Positions 27,716 through 36,801 of a DNA stretch of 64,000 nucleotides are shown piece by piece. The notes under the pieces are model-generated. The model saw nothing but the letters and a program-made list of their open reading frames with translations. It searched no databases and had not been told where the DNA came from. Made by a program: the position numbers and the translations under genes. Position 1 is the first letter of the stretch. Every line of letters begins with the position of its first letter. Origin of the DNA: Leptospira sp. GIMC2001 (GTDB taxonomy: Bacteria > Spirochaetota > Leptospiria > Leptospirales > Leptospiraceae); NCBI RefSeq assembly GCF_028462125.1, contig NZ_CP115468.1, forward strand, positions 3,775,559-3,839,558, written 5' to 3'.

Positions 27716-29194
27716 ATGAATTCGATGAGCAGACCATATTCTTTCAAAAATTTAACAATTATTAAAGTTTTTTTATTTTTGCTCTTTCTAGGTATAACAT
27801 CAGAAATACAGGCTCAATACCAAATTCGAATGCTATCCGAAAATGATAGCTACGGTGGCTTTTCTGATCGATATTACACCAATGGAGGACGAATTGAATT
27901 TCATATGGATGCAGAGAAATACAATCCGACACGATTTGCATTTGAGGGGTGGAATAATCTTTTTGTAACGACCTCTCCTGAAACAAAACATTTTATGGGA
28001 ATTTCAGTGGGACAAGAATTCTACACTCCTTCGAATATTAAAAAATCCGAAGTTTCTTATGGAGACCGTCCTTACGCAAGTCGAGCGTATTTGGGTAGTT
28101 CACTTACAACCTGGTCAAGCAATGCAAGTGTAACATCCGAAATTGAAATTGGTTTACTTGGACCAGATGTTGGCGGTAAAAATGCACAAAAAAAGTTTCA
28201 CAATTATATTGGATCACCAATTCCTCAAGGGTGGGATACTCAGATCGGTAATCAAACTTCGCTTGCACTGAAGACAGATATTCGTAAATTTTATCATCCA
28301 TATTTTGGAATGAATTATCACTTCACCGTTGGGAATGTTCAAGCGGATGCATCTGTCAGCGTAATTTTTAGATGGGGAAATGTCGGTACTGAACCTGGAC
28401 CTGGTTTCAATGCGCTTAGTCCAGGACCACCGGTTCTTCAAAATCCTGGAGTTGGCTATTGGTATTTCTACTTAAATCCAGGTGGAACATTTCAAGGTTA
28501 CAATGGAACGATTCAGGGCAAAATGGGAGATGGAAGAGTTTACCGCAGTGATGCTGGGAATAATTTTCTAAATTCAGATTCAGCAATTTTTCAAACTAAT
28601 GCAAGCAATGACATTATTGGAAATCTTATTGTAAATTCATTATATGAAGATAATGGCAACAACTCGATTGATCGCTATATTCTGTACCAGCTGTTTTTGG
28701 TCCGCGGCTCGGAAAATCCATACGGCGATGGTTTAAACTACATTCTATTCAATAATATTTTCAATTCATCAGAGGAAATTGAGGCTGGATTAAAAATTTA
28801 TCTTTTCTCGAATATATTAGAAACTTGGCCTACATTGGATGAAAATGCTAGAATCGTGGCATTGTATTCTCTTTTTAGACCTGAAGGTCAGAAACTTCCT
28901 GTTCTCGCAAGATACCTTTCTTATGAAATCTTATCACAATACATTCTGGATCCTAACCAAAGATTACTATTTCTCACTGCTCTACAACAAGGGCTTGTTG
29001 AAACCGAAGGAAAAACTTATGTTGCAAATCTTCGTAGAGCTGTAGGATTCATTCGAGCTGGATTCGTTTTTGTTTCTGATGCAGGTTTGCTTCTCTCTCT
29101 CAATTATAATTATTCAACAGTAGATTTTGAACCTGCACCGGGCTTACCTGAAGGACATCAATGGTTAGGGTTTCAGCTAGGAAAAGTATTCTGA
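27716..29194 (+). CDS. LpxR-like outer-membrane lipid A deacylase (DUF2219) with large insertion
   Basis: This 492-residue protein has a signal peptide ending near IQAQ. It then has the DUF2219/LpxR motifs: SENDSYGGFSDRYYTNGGR (Asn43-Asp44 of the active-site region), GQEFYTPSNI, GDRPYASRAYLGSS, and FHNYIGSPIPQGWDTQIGNQ with His162 in the place of the catalytic His. In Salmonella LpxR removes the 3'-acyloxyacyl chain of lipid A. Typical members are about 310-340 residues. Here about 160 residues (roughly 276-434), helical and asparagine-rich, interrupt the last barrel strands, which resume at LRRAVGFIRAGFVF. The insertion lies where a loop between late strands would be expected. It follows the lipoprotein gene by 21 bases. 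Confidence 0.82.
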   Translation: MNSMSRPYSFKNLTIIKVFLFLLFLGITSEIQAQYQIRMLSENDSYGGFSDRYYTNGGRIEFHMDAEKYNPTRFAFEGWNNLFVTTSPETKHFMGISVGQEFYTPSNIKKSEVSYGDRPYASRAYLGSSLTTWSSNASVTSEIEIGLLGPDVGGKNAQKKFHNYIGSPIPQGWDTQIGNQTSLALKTDIRKFYHPYFGMNYHFTVGNVQADASVSVIFRWGNVGTEPGPGFNALSPGPPVLQNPGVGYWYFYLNPGGTFQGYNGTIQGKMGDGRVYRSDAGNNFLNSDSAIFQTNASNDIIGNLIVNSLYEDNGNNSIDRYILYQLFLVRGSENPYGDGLNYILFNNIFNSSEEIEAGLKIYLFSNILETWPTLDENARIVALYSLFRPEGQKLPVLARYLSYEILSQYILDPNQRLLFLTALQQGLVETEGKTYVANLRRAVGFIRAGFVFVSDAGLLLSLNYNYSTVDFEPAPGLPEGHQWLGFQLGKVF

Positions 29195-29216
29195 AATTTT
29201 ATCAATTTCCTTTCTA

Positions 29217-30206
29217 TCATGGAAGGTGAGAAAAAAATACTTCTGTGTTAGATGGAACCGAATTTCGACCAAAAGATTCGATGCTTACATCAACCTTTGC
29301 GTTCGCCTTCATTGTGTAGTCTTCTTCTTTCGTTGCGATGTATTTTCTCGTGATCTCTTCAATTTGCCCTGATTCATTTCTTAAGACGAGGATGAGTTGC
29401 GGAAAGCGAATCGGCTTCTTAGTTTTATTCTCAAATTTCAAATCATAAGAATATTTGTAAGTTCCAGCAACCCAAGTACCTGCACCAATTTTGATATCAG
29501 GCATAGTGAAGTTAGGATTGTGATATGGCGATATCGAATTCGAAAATTTCAATTCTCCTGTTCCGTCCCATCCAGACATGATGATTTCGAACGGGGTGGT
29601 TTTTCCTGGAAGAACATAGCTTGTAATTGTGAATCCGTATTTATCACTAAGAGAAGAATTACCAACTACCTCGGCATTGATTCTTATCTGACCTAATATC
29701 TGGTCGGTTGTATTCTCCAAAATTCCATAAATAAAATATGTTGAACCACGTGTAGCGATTGAGAATTCTTTGAAAGGCAAAGGTCCGGTAGTTTCAAAGC
29801 CGTCATTGAGTTCAGAAGATTCTGAATCTGATTCTGCATCTGTTGATAAGGAAGATACTTGAGAATCAGGATTTTCATCTAGGGCAGCATCAACTTCTTC
29901 TAAGAAAATTAAAAATTCCTCAATGGATGATTCGATTGCTACAACTAATTCTGAAAAAATTCCAGCATTTTCTTCAGAAACAATTTCCCGTTCCTGTGTA
30001 TCAGAAATCGAATCCGTCGCAGTTGAAGAAGAATAATAAAAATACCCAGCAAGGGCAATTGCACTAACTATGAAAATGTTTTTGAAAGAGACTGTGGAGC
30101 TATCACCTTGATTAGGCTTATAAACTTGAAAGGAATTGTTGTAATTAGTTTCGGAATTCGGGTTGCTCTGCCCTACATCTTTGTATGGTTTTCTGAAATC
30201 TTTCAT
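29217..30206 (-). CDS. Hypothetical membrane-anchored protein with FxLYD-like C-terminal domains
   Basis: I do not recognise this 329-residue protein. A polar N-terminus of about 40 residues precedes one membrane helix (IFIVSAIALAGYFYYSS) and an acidic linker rich in Ser/Asp/Glu (about 60-135). Two beta-rich segments follow (about 145-225 and 240-325), with patterns such as YFIYGILENTTDQILGQI and YSYDLKFENKTKKPIRF that resemble FxLYD/DUF3426-type extracytoplasmic domains. I chose the ATG at 30206 because AAGGATT lies at correct spacing; a longer start at 30221 lacks this. It converges on the LpxR-like gene. Confidence 0.7.
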   Translation of the reverse strand: MKDFRKPYKDVGQSNPNSETNYNNSFQVYKPNQGDSSTVSFKNIFIVSAIALAGYFYYSSSTATDSISDTQEREIVSEENAGIFSELVVAIESSIEEFLIFLEEVDAALDENPDSQVSSLSTDAESDSESSELNDGFETTGPLPFKEFSIATRGSTYFIYGILENTTDQILGQIRINAEVVGNSSLSDKYGFTITSYVLPGKTTPFEIIMSGWDGTGELKFSNSISPYHNPNFTMPDIKIGAGTWVAGTYKYSYDLKFENKTKKPIRFPQLILVLRNESGQIEEITRKYIATKEEDYTMKANAKVDVSIESFGRNSVPSNTEVFFSHLP

Positions 30207-30296
30207 TGGTAATCCTTGCAAACAATAAGCATAAGTATGTCAATATTTACGCAATTGTCAATTTTTTTATTTAGAATGAATTGCCTGCAAAATTAA

Positions 30297-31676
30297 GTGA
30301 TCGAAACTGGGTTCATTGTGAACGAACTTAAATTTCCCAAGAATTTTACATGGGGGACTGCGACATCCGCATATCAGATCGAAGGTGGATGGAATGTCGA
30401 TGGTAAAGGATTATCTATCTGGGATGATTTTGTAAGAAGAAAAGGCAAAATTGACAATGGCGATAATGGTGATCTGGGTTGTAACCATTACAATTTATAC
30501 TCTAAAGATATTGATCTAATGAGCGATTTGGGTTACCCAAACTATAGATTTTCGATTTCTTGGCCACGAGTTGTTCCAAATGGCGATGGATCTGTAAATC
30601 CTAAAGGATTAGAGTTCTATGATCGACTAGTTGATAAATTATTAACTAAAAAAATCAATCCATTTGTTACTTTGTATCATTGGGATTTACCTTCTAAGTT
30701 GCAAGAATCAGGCGGTTGGATGAATCGAGCAACTGCTGAGAGATTTGCGGATTATTCGGAAATCGTAATTAATAAATTGGGAGATCGTGTAAAGAATTGG
30801 ATTACAATCAATGAACCATGGATTATTTATGTTACTGGTTATATTCTAGGAGTTCATCCGCCAGGTTTTATCCGACCTTATTCATCACTTAAAGTAGTAC
30901 ACAATCTTTTACTTGCTCATGGATTAGCTTTAGAAAGAATTCGAAGTAATTTTCCAAAATCTAAAGTTGGTATCACAAATGCATTATCTCCCGTTCAGTA
31001 TTTCAAATGGAATTGCGGAGAGAAAACTGTTGCTCGAGCTCATGCCATTCAGAATTCGATGTGGATGGATCCAATTTTTAAAGGGCGTTATCCTTCAGTA
31101 ATTGAAGAAGAAATCTATTCTCAGAACAGACGAAATATTCATCCTGGAGATCTACAAATTATTTCCAAACCAACTGATTTTCTGGGAGTTAATCATTACA
31201 CTCGTTCCATTGTAAGGGCTGCACCAATCCCGCTTTTTAGATTTATACCGGTAAAACCTAAATATAAGGATGCCGAATTCACGAGTATGGACTGGGAAAT
31301 TTATCCAAAAGGGATCAAGGATTTACTGGATTGGATTCGAAAAGAATATGGAAACCCTACAATATTCATTACTGAAAATGGAGTTGCGTTCAAAGAATCT
31401 CCAAGTAGCGATGGAATCGTTCATGATCACAATCGAATAGCTTATCTAAAAGAGTATTTAACAAATATTTACCACTCCATTCAAGAAGGTTCAGATGTCC
31501 GAGGATATTTTGTCTGGTCATTTATGGATAATTTTGAGTGGCAGGCAGGATATGAGAAAACATTCGGACTTGTTCATATCGATAGAGATGATCCCAACTT
31601 CAAACGAACTCCAAAAAAATCTGCAGATTGGTATTCTAATGTCATTCGAAAGAATGGGTTTCAATATATAGAATAA
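30297..31676 (+). CDS. Beta-glucosidase, glycoside hydrolase family 1
   Basis: This 459-residue protein is a complete GH1 barrel. It shows FPKNFTWGTATSAYQIEGGW at the start, acid/base Glu173 in TINEPW, nucleophile Glu360 in FITENG, and the C-terminal GYFVWSFMDNFEWQAGY. It would hydrolyse beta-glucosides or related beta-glycosides, and the lack of a signal peptide indicates a cytoplasmic enzyme. The start is uncertain: the frame opens with GTG at 30297, another GTG is at 30318, neither has a clear ribosome binding site, and an upstream ATG is followed by a stop. It is divergent from the gene at 30206. Confidence 0.95.
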   Translation: MIETGFIVNELKFPKNFTWGTATSAYQIEGGWNVDGKGLSIWDDFVRRKGKIDNGDNGDLGCNHYNLYSKDIDLMSDLGYPNYRFSISWPRVVPNGDGSVNPKGLEFYDRLVDKLLTKKINPFVTLYHWDLPSKLQESGGWMNRATAERFADYSEIVINKLGDRVKNWITINEPWIIYVTGYILGVHPPGFIRPYSSLKVVHNLLLAHGLALERIRSNFPKSKVGITNALSPVQYFKWNCGEKTVARAHAIQNSMWMDPIFKGRYPSVIEEEIYSQNRRNIHPGDLQIISKPTDFLGVNHYTRSIVRAAPIPLFRFIPVKPKYKDAEFTSMDWEIYPKGIKDLLDWIRKEYGNPTIFITENGVAFKESPSSDGIVHDHNRIAYLKEYLTNIYHSIQEGSDVRGYFVWSFMDNFEWQAGYEKTFGLVHIDRDDPNFKRTPKKSADWYSNVIRKNGFQYIE

Positions 31677-31740
31677 ATTTTTTATGCGGTTTCGTAATTC
31701 AGAGTTGTCATAACTAGAAAATATTGGATCTCTTGTTTTA

Positions 31741-32460
31741 ATGGAAATCTGGCTTCTCTCATCAACCTACCTTGCACTAGCTACTTTAACCTTACTTGAG
31801 ATTGTTCTTGGTATTGATAATATCATTTTTATTTCAATTTTATCGAGTAAGCTTCCACCGAATAAACAAAGCTCAGCACGTAGAATTGGACTGCTGCTTG
31901 CTATGGGAACAAGAGTTCTTCTCCTCTTTTCATTGAGCTGGGTTATGACATTGCCTGAGCCGATTTTTGAGATTTTTTCTAAGAGTATTTCTGGAAGAGA
32001 TATTATCCTTATCGTAGGTGGTATGTTTCTAATAGCGAAGGCCACACATGAAATTCATGTAAAAATGGAAGGAGAAGTAGAAAACCTGAACAACACAGTC
32101 AAGAAAAAAGTATCCTATTTATCTGTCCTAATTCAAATTGCGATCCTAGATATTGTTTTCTCTCTAGACTCTGTAATTACTGCTGTTGGTATGGCGGATC
32201 ATATTGCAATTATGATCATTGCTGTTGTAATTAGTGTTATTGTTATGATGATATTTGCTGATAGCATTTCCAAATTCGTTGATCATCATCCAACGATTAA
32301 AATTCTAGCATTGAGCTTCTTAATCCTAATAGGATTCTCGTTAGTTGGCGAAGGCTGGGAGCTTCATATTCCAAAAGGATACATTTATTTCGCGATGACA
32401 TTTTCTCTAATAGTTGAAATGATCAATATCCGCGTTGTCCGTAAAGCAAAACATAGCTAA
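31741..32460 (+). CDS. TerC-family integral membrane protein
   Basis: This 239-residue protein has about seven membrane helices and the TerC signatures: TLLEIVLGIDNIIFISILSSKL near the start and DIVFSLDSVITAVGM in the second half, with paired acidic residues within the membrane. Members have been linked to tellurite resistance and, more recently, to manganese export or metallation of secreted enzymes. It ends 38 bases inside the convergent methyltransferase gene, and its terminator (32473-32510) lies within that gene's coding sequence. Confidence 0.92.
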   Translation: MEIWLLSSTYLALATLTLLEIVLGIDNIIFISILSSKLPPNKQSSARRIGLLLAMGTRVLLLFSLSWVMTLPEPIFEIFSKSISGRDIILIVGGMFLIAKATHEIHVKMEGEVENLNNTVKKKVSYLSVLIQIAILDIVFSLDSVITAVGMADHIAIMIIAVVISVIVMMIFADSISKFVDHHPTIKILALSFLILIGFSLVGEGWELHIPKGYIYFAMTFSLIVEMINIRVVRKAKHS

Positions 32461-33217
32461 ACTTTTTTTGTCGCAGCAGCCTCTTACAAAAAAGGGCTGT
32501 TGCTTTTATTTTGATCCAATCAAACGAAAATAAATTATAAATTGACTGAGTTTCTCTGATTGTATCTACCCAATTTGCAAAGCCTCTTAAAACTTGCTCA
32601 TTTATTGTTTGAATCTTTATATTTGAAAAACCATTTGTAGTAAGTATTTGATTGATTTCTCGATTCTCTAATACTGAACAAGTTGAAATTCCCGCAAAAT
32701 AGAAAAGGAATCTATCTAGATATCCGATCCGCTCATCAGAATTTTTCGAAACTGTCGTAAATACCAGTTCTCCAGTAGAATTAAGCCATAACTTACAGGA
32801 TTTTATAAAGTCGGGAATATTTTTAAAATGGTAAGCACTATCAATACAAACAATTGAATCATAAAAATGAATCGGAAATGAAGAATTTCCAGAAATTGTT
32901 TTTTCAAATTCAAAATTTAAATCGCCTAATTTTCGAATCTCGAATTCTTGCTTTGGAATTTTTAAAAAAGCCTCCTGAATATCCATGGCATCCAAACGGG
33001 CAATTCTGAGTTCTGATGTAAGTGTTATTATACTTCCACCTTTTCCACAAGCTAGATCTAATATTCTAATTTTATCTTTCTTTTTTAACAAACTAAAATG
33101 TTGTCTGACCATTTCTTCACATGAATTGTGGTAGCTAACATTAACCTGCGAATTCCAGTATCCTAAATTTTCCCATAGAAATGGGTAAACATCACCTAAT
33201 AGACTTGAATTTAGCAT
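32423..33217 (-). CDS. Class I SAM-dependent methyltransferase
   Basis: This 264-residue protein has a Rossmann methyltransferase fold: motif I ILDLACGKGGSIITL, an acidic residue after strand 2 (LDAMDIQEAF), and motif IV DSIVCIDSAYHFKN. The substrate is not evident; UbiE/sterol/small-molecule methyltransferases are the closest in style. AAGGTAA precedes the ATG. The last 13 codons overlap the end of terC on the other strand, and the preceding stretch encodes the terC terminator, so the extreme C-terminus (basic, KRLLRQKKFSY) may be under dual constraint or may be an extension. Confidence 0.85.
   Translation of the reverse strand: MLNSSLLGDVYPFLWENLGYWNSQVNVSYHNSCEEMVRQHFSLLKKKDKIRILDLACGKGGSIITLTSELRIARLDAMDIQEAFLKIPKQEFEIRKLGDLNFEFEKTISGNSSFPIHFYDSIVCIDSAYHFKNIPDFIKSCKLWLNSTGELVFTTVSKNSDERIGYLDRFLFYFAGISTCSVLENREINQILTTNGFSNIKIQTINEQVLRGFANWVDTIRETQSIYNLFSFDWIKIKATALFCKRLLRQKKFSYVLLYGQRGY
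32473..32510 (+). terminator. Rho-independent terminator of terC, inside a convergent gene
   Basis: GCAGCAGCC (32473-32481) pairs with GGCTGTTGC (32495-32503) in a nine-pair stem with one G-U pair, followed by TTTTATTTT on the plus strand. It lies 12 bases after the terC stop codon and within the last part of the methyltransferase coding sequence on the other strand. Confidence 0.75.
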
Positions 33218-33289
33218 AGCAGTTACCTTATAAATTATTTCTGAATGGAGAGAGTTTATAATTTGGTATCAATCTGTGATGTTGGAATT

Positions 33290-34600
33290 TTAAACGTTCC
33301 AAGGAATTTTGAATTTTAGAATTCTTGCAACTTCCATCGAAGATCGAACAGCGGATTCCAACAGAGGAATGCCTGGACTCGCCCATGATCCGACAAAAAA
33401 AAGATTTCTATCTTTCTCAAGATGCAGCTTGTTGAGTTGATCAATTGCAGATCTCGTATTTCTATTAACTACAGCACGTTGCATTTTTAACCTCCTTACA
33501 ACGCATCCTGACTTCGGTTCAAATTTCGGATTCCATGTTTGAAAAAGATCGATGGAACCTTTTGATATTGAGGGTTCGACTGCATTCACCCAAACTGTAA
33601 ACATGGATGTCTCTAAATTATTTTCAACTTGATAGTTAAGAGCTGACCAGTTCTTTTTATTTTTGGGTAAAAAACTCGAATCTGTATGAAGAATCAAATC
33701 CCCCTCATCATACAAAAATGAAGATAGAATTTCTTGCTCTTGCTTAAATTGTATTGGATTTAGAAAGTTAGTTTGATTAGCTTGAGTTGCAACGAAACAA
33801 TAATCGAAACGATCTTCTCTTCCTGTATGGTCTTGAATTTTGATTTTAGAATCTTCTTTTGTAATACTAGTCACTTTTGTATTTGCATGATGTGCTACAC
33901 CTTGTAACAAAGCCTTAACGAGTGAACTGGTTCCGTTTGTAAACCGCAGTGAATTTTCGCCCAATAGCAAACGTTCCGTTAGTTGAATCAATTTATGAGC
34001 TGGCCAATCTAAGATTATTTCTTCTTTGCATGTGCAAATTGTAACCAAAATCGGTAGCAGAAATCCTTTCCAGAAAATTGGATCAAGTTTTGAATTAATA
34101 AAAAGTTCTTTGATTGAAATCTCGGAATCTGGCATTGATTCATGATTGTTATACATTTTTGAATCAAAAATTTTATCGGATCCTCGAATGTATTTTCTTA
34201 ACCAACGAATCCCTTTTATTATTTTCCAACCATCTGAATTCCAATACTTCCAATTAATGTAAGGTATACGATAACCAAGAACAGATATACTTCCACTTTT
34301 GAACCAAGGATTCTCATCTGGATAGAAATAGGTAAGCCCAGTTCTTACTTCAAAAGTTGGAACATTAAGATGTTTTGCAAGTGCAAGAACAGATTTCCAA
34401 CTTGTCGGATTCATGATTCTCAGGGGAAGATCAACCCAACCAGACGAATCGATATCTTCCAAATTGAAAGAATGAGCATCCATTCCACCATTCAAAGAAT
34501 CTTGTGCTTCATAAAGAACTACTTCGAATCCATTGGATTTGCAAATATATCCTATGGAGAGTCCAGCCATTCCGCTACCTATGATTGCGATTCTTTTCAT
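33290..34600 (-). CDS. NAD(P)/FAD-dependent oxidoreductase (amine-oxidase-like)
   Basis: This 436-residue protein opens with the dinucleotide-binding loop IAIIGSGMAGLSIGYICKSNG and the acidic E of VVLYEAQ. A second FAD contact is at the C-terminus (NLFFVGSWASPGIPLLESAVRSS), as in the amine-oxidase/phytoene-desaturase-like group. The substrate domain in between is not diagnostic. It lies 72 bases upstream of the methyltransferase on the same strand, so the two could share a pathway such as modification of an isoprenoid or lipid. It is divergent from the metallochaperone gene. Confidence 0.85.
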   Translation of the reverse strand: MKRIAIIGSGMAGLSIGYICKSNGFEVVLYEAQDSLNGGMDAHSFNLEDIDSSGWVDLPLRIMNPTSWKSVLALAKHLNVPTFEVRTGLTYFYPDENPWFKSGSISVLGYRIPYINWKYWNSDGWKIIKGIRWLRKYIRGSDKIFDSKMYNNHESMPDSEISIKELFINSKLDPIFWKGFLLPILVTICTCKEEIILDWPAHKLIQLTERLLLGENSLRFTNGTSSLVKALLQGVAHHANTKVTSITKEDSKIKIQDHTGREDRFDYCFVATQANQTNFLNPIQFKQEQEILSSFLYDEGDLILHTDSSFLPKNKKNWSALNYQVENNLETSMFTVWVNAVEPSISKGSIDLFQTWNPKFEPKSGCVVRRLKMQRAVVNRNTRSAIDQLNKLHLEKDRNLFFVGSWASPGIPLLESAVRSSMEVARILKFKIPWNV

Positions 34601-34675
34601 AATTTATAATATGATTAGTTTGATAGATTAAAGATTCAGAGTAAACTTTAATTCGAAAATTGTATTTACTCAAAA

Positions 34676-34690
34676 TGCAACTGAGTTGCA
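34676..34690. promoter_or_regulatory. Candidate Fur/Zur-family operator upstream of the COG0523 gene
   Basis: TGCAACTGAGTTGCA is a perfect 15-base palindrome with a central G. Another half-site-like GCAACT lies downstream at 34711-34716, followed by a TATAGT -10 box (34732-34737) and the start codon at 34759. Palindromes of this size and symmetry are usual for Fur-family repressors, and COG0523 chaperones are often controlled by Zur. The regulator itself is not in the window. Confidence 0.5.
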
Positions 34691-34758
34691 AAAAGACTTG
34701 TCGAAAATTCGCAACTTTTTATCCTTGAAATTATAGTATATCTATCAAGAGGTCTTCA

Positions 34759-35979
34759 ATGTCCAAAAAAGTTTCCAAGCTTCCCGTTACAGTTCTCTCT
34801 GGATTCTTAGGAGCTGGTAAAACAACTCTACTCAATCATATTCTAAACAATCGTGAAGGCAAAAAAGTTGCAGTAATTGTAAATGACATGAGCGAAGTGA
34901 ATATCGATTCCGCACTTGTGCAAAAAGGTGGTGCCGCTTTATCCAGAACGGAAGAAAAACTGGTTGAGATGTCAAATGGATGCATATGTTGTACTTTACG
35001 TGAAGATCTACTATTGGAAGTGAAGGATCTAGCTAAACAAGGTAGATTTGATTATCTACTGATTGAATCGACGGGAATATCGGAACCTCTTCCGATCGCA
35101 GAAACATTTACTTTCGAAGATGAGAATGGTGAGAGTCTATCGCAATTTGCAAGTTTGGATACAATGGTTACAGTTGTTGATGCAAAAAATTTCCTAAAAG
35201 ATTATAAATCTCTAGAACTTCTGAGCGATCGTAAAATGGCTGCGGGCGAAGACGACGAAAGATCAATCGTTGATCTTCTTGTTGATCAGATAGAATTTTG
35301 TGATACAATACTTGTAAACAAAACTGATTTAATTTCAGATTCGGAAAAAAATGATCTAACAGGAATTATACAAAGTCTCAATCCAGATGCTGAAATTATT
35401 TTTACAGACCACAGCAAAGTTAGCCTGGACAAGGTTTTAAACACAGGAAAATTCAATTTCGAAAAGGCATCTCAATCTCCGGGCTGGCTAAAAGAACTAA
35501 GAGGCGAGCATACTCCAGAAACAGAAGAATATGGGATTTCGAGTTTTGTTTTTCGATCCAGACGACCATTTCATCCACTTAGATTCTATGATTGGCTAGT
35601 TCTAGAAAAGCCTTGGATGGTTCGAGCGAAGGGATTTTTCTGGGTTGCGACAATGTTTGATCACGCTTTCATGCTATCACAAGCAGGGCAATTGTGTAAC
35701 TATGATGCTGTGGGCTATTGGTGGGCAGCTGTTCCAAAAAAAGATTGGAATCAGGATCTAGAAGGAATCGAATCGATTAAGGAATCATGGGAAGAACCTT
35801 ACGGAGATCGAAGACAAGAATTAGTTATCATTGGAAAAAAAATGAATCAAGAAAGAATTATTGAGACTTTAGAGGAGTGCTTGCTCACAGACGAAGAACT
35901 TACTCAAGGTCCCGAAGTATGGAGTCTATATGATGATCCTTTTTCACAACAAATTGAAATGACAGAAATGTCTGCTTGA
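34759..35979 (+). CDS. COG0523 G3E-family GTPase metallochaperone (CobW/ZigA/YciC-like)
   Basis: This 406-residue protein has the P-loop [10 protein letters not shown] (15-24), the metal-binding motif GCICC (Cys75, Cys77, Cys78), [10 protein letters not shown], the GTP-specificity NKTD, and a C-terminal CobW domain (beginning near [17 protein letters not shown]). Such proteins move zinc or another metal to client proteins using GTP. The length and the [17 protein letters not shown] segment fit the ZigA/YciC branch associated with zinc limitation. AGAGG lies before the ATG and a palindromic operator candidate lies upstream, consistent with Zur control. The SRPBCC gene follows 31 bases later. 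Confidence 0.92.
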   Translation: MSKKVSKLPVTVLSGFLGAGKTTLLNHILNNREGKKVAVIVNDMSEVNIDSALVQKGGAALSRTEEKLVEMSNGCICCTLREDLLLEVKDLAKQGRFDYLLIESTGISEPLPIAETFTFEDENGESLSQFASLDTMVTVVDAKNFLKDYKSLELLSDRKMAAGEDDERSIVDLLVDQIEFCDTILVNKTDLISDSEKNDLTGIIQSLNPDAEIIFTDHSKVSLDKVLNTGKFNFEKASQSPGWLKELRGEHTPETEEYGISSFVFRSRRPFHPLRFYDWLVLEKPWMVRAKGFFWVATMFDHAFMLSQAGQLCNYDAVGYWWAAVPKKDWNQDLEGIESIKESWEEPYGDRRQELVIIGKKMNQERIIETLEECLLTDEELTQGPEVWSLYDDPFSQQIEMTEMSA

Positions 35980-36010
35980 TCAGATAACATCGGTTGTTGT
36001 TCATTGTATT

Positions 36011-36442
36011 ATGGTAACGACAACCGTATCAGCAATCTTTAAAATTCCTCTTCCTGAACTTTTTCAAAAATTAACTAATTTTGAAAATATGGTTGAATAC
36101 AATTCTTCTGTCAAATCCTCTCGTTTAGTTTCCTCATCAAGTGAACTTCCTCGCTACGCAATAGATATTGATATGGGGATAAAGAGATTTCAGTCAGAAT
36201 ATATAATTACTGAATTCATTGAGAACCAGAAAATAATTGCCTATTGTGAAACCAATGATCTCAGATTTGAGGATACATATATTTTCGAAGAAAAGGAAAA
36301 TGGAACTTACTTTGAGATCACTGATCGAACTTCCTTGAAAGGGCTTCTTTCTTTAAGTGAAATTATTTTGAGACCTATCATGAAAAACCAAATGGAAGCA
36401 AACTTAAGAAAACTAATAGAAATCATCGAAAAAGGCAAATAG
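36011..36442 (+). CDS. SRPBCC (START-like) family protein
   Basis: This 143-residue protein has the pattern of the SRPBCC/polyketide cyclase fold: an N-terminal strand TTTVSAIFKIPLPELFQKL, helices around NFENMVEYNSSVKSS, alternating strands in the middle, and a long C-terminal helix (MKNQMEANLRKLIEIIEKG). These proteins bind hydrophobic ligands in a cavity; no ligand can be assigned. It follows the COG0523 gene on the same strand and may be cotranscribed. Confidence 0.8.
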   Translation: MVTTTVSAIFKIPLPELFQKLTNFENMVEYNSSVKSSRLVSSSSELPRYAIDIDMGIKRFQSEYIITEFIENQKIIAYCETNDLRFEDTYIFEEKENGTYFEITDRTSLKGLLSLSEIILRPIMKNQMEANLRKLIEIIEKGK

Positions 36443-36494
36443 AGAGAGCAATTTTTTGAATTGACTTTCCAATTAGATATAATCGATTATATCT

Positions 36495-36770
36495 ATGATT
36501 TCTCGAACAAGTTTTTTTATAATAATTCTTTCTGCTTCACTATTACTTTCCTTCAATCTAGACATTTCTGCTCAGGAGAATGAATCGATCAAGAATTCTC
36601 CGGATTCGAGAGACCGATTTGTCTGTATCAAAATTGCGACAACCGTCGATGGTCAAGAATATGATAAAACATTAAAATGTGAAACTAACGATGCAATTTG
36701 TTATGTTATGGAAGGTTTCTCTTTTAGTTGCATCCCAAAAATCAAAAATTCAATTGAACAGAACAAATAA
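36495..36770 (+). CDS. Small secreted hypothetical protein with four cysteines
   Basis: This 91-residue protein has a clear signal peptide (FFIIILSASLLLSFNLDISAQ, cleavage after the SAQ or ISA position) and a short mature domain with four cysteines (DRFVCIKIATT, LKCETNDAICYVM, FSCIPK) that could form two disulfides. The family is not recognised. It is 52 bases downstream of the SRPBCC gene. Confidence 0.7.
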   Translation: MISRTSFFIIILSASLLLSFNLDISAQENESIKNSPDSRDRFVCIKIATTVDGQEYDKTLKCETNDAICYVMEGFSFSCIPKIKNSIEQNK

Positions 36771-36801
36771 GGATTCTGTTGCTTAATTGAGAACATATCT
36801 G

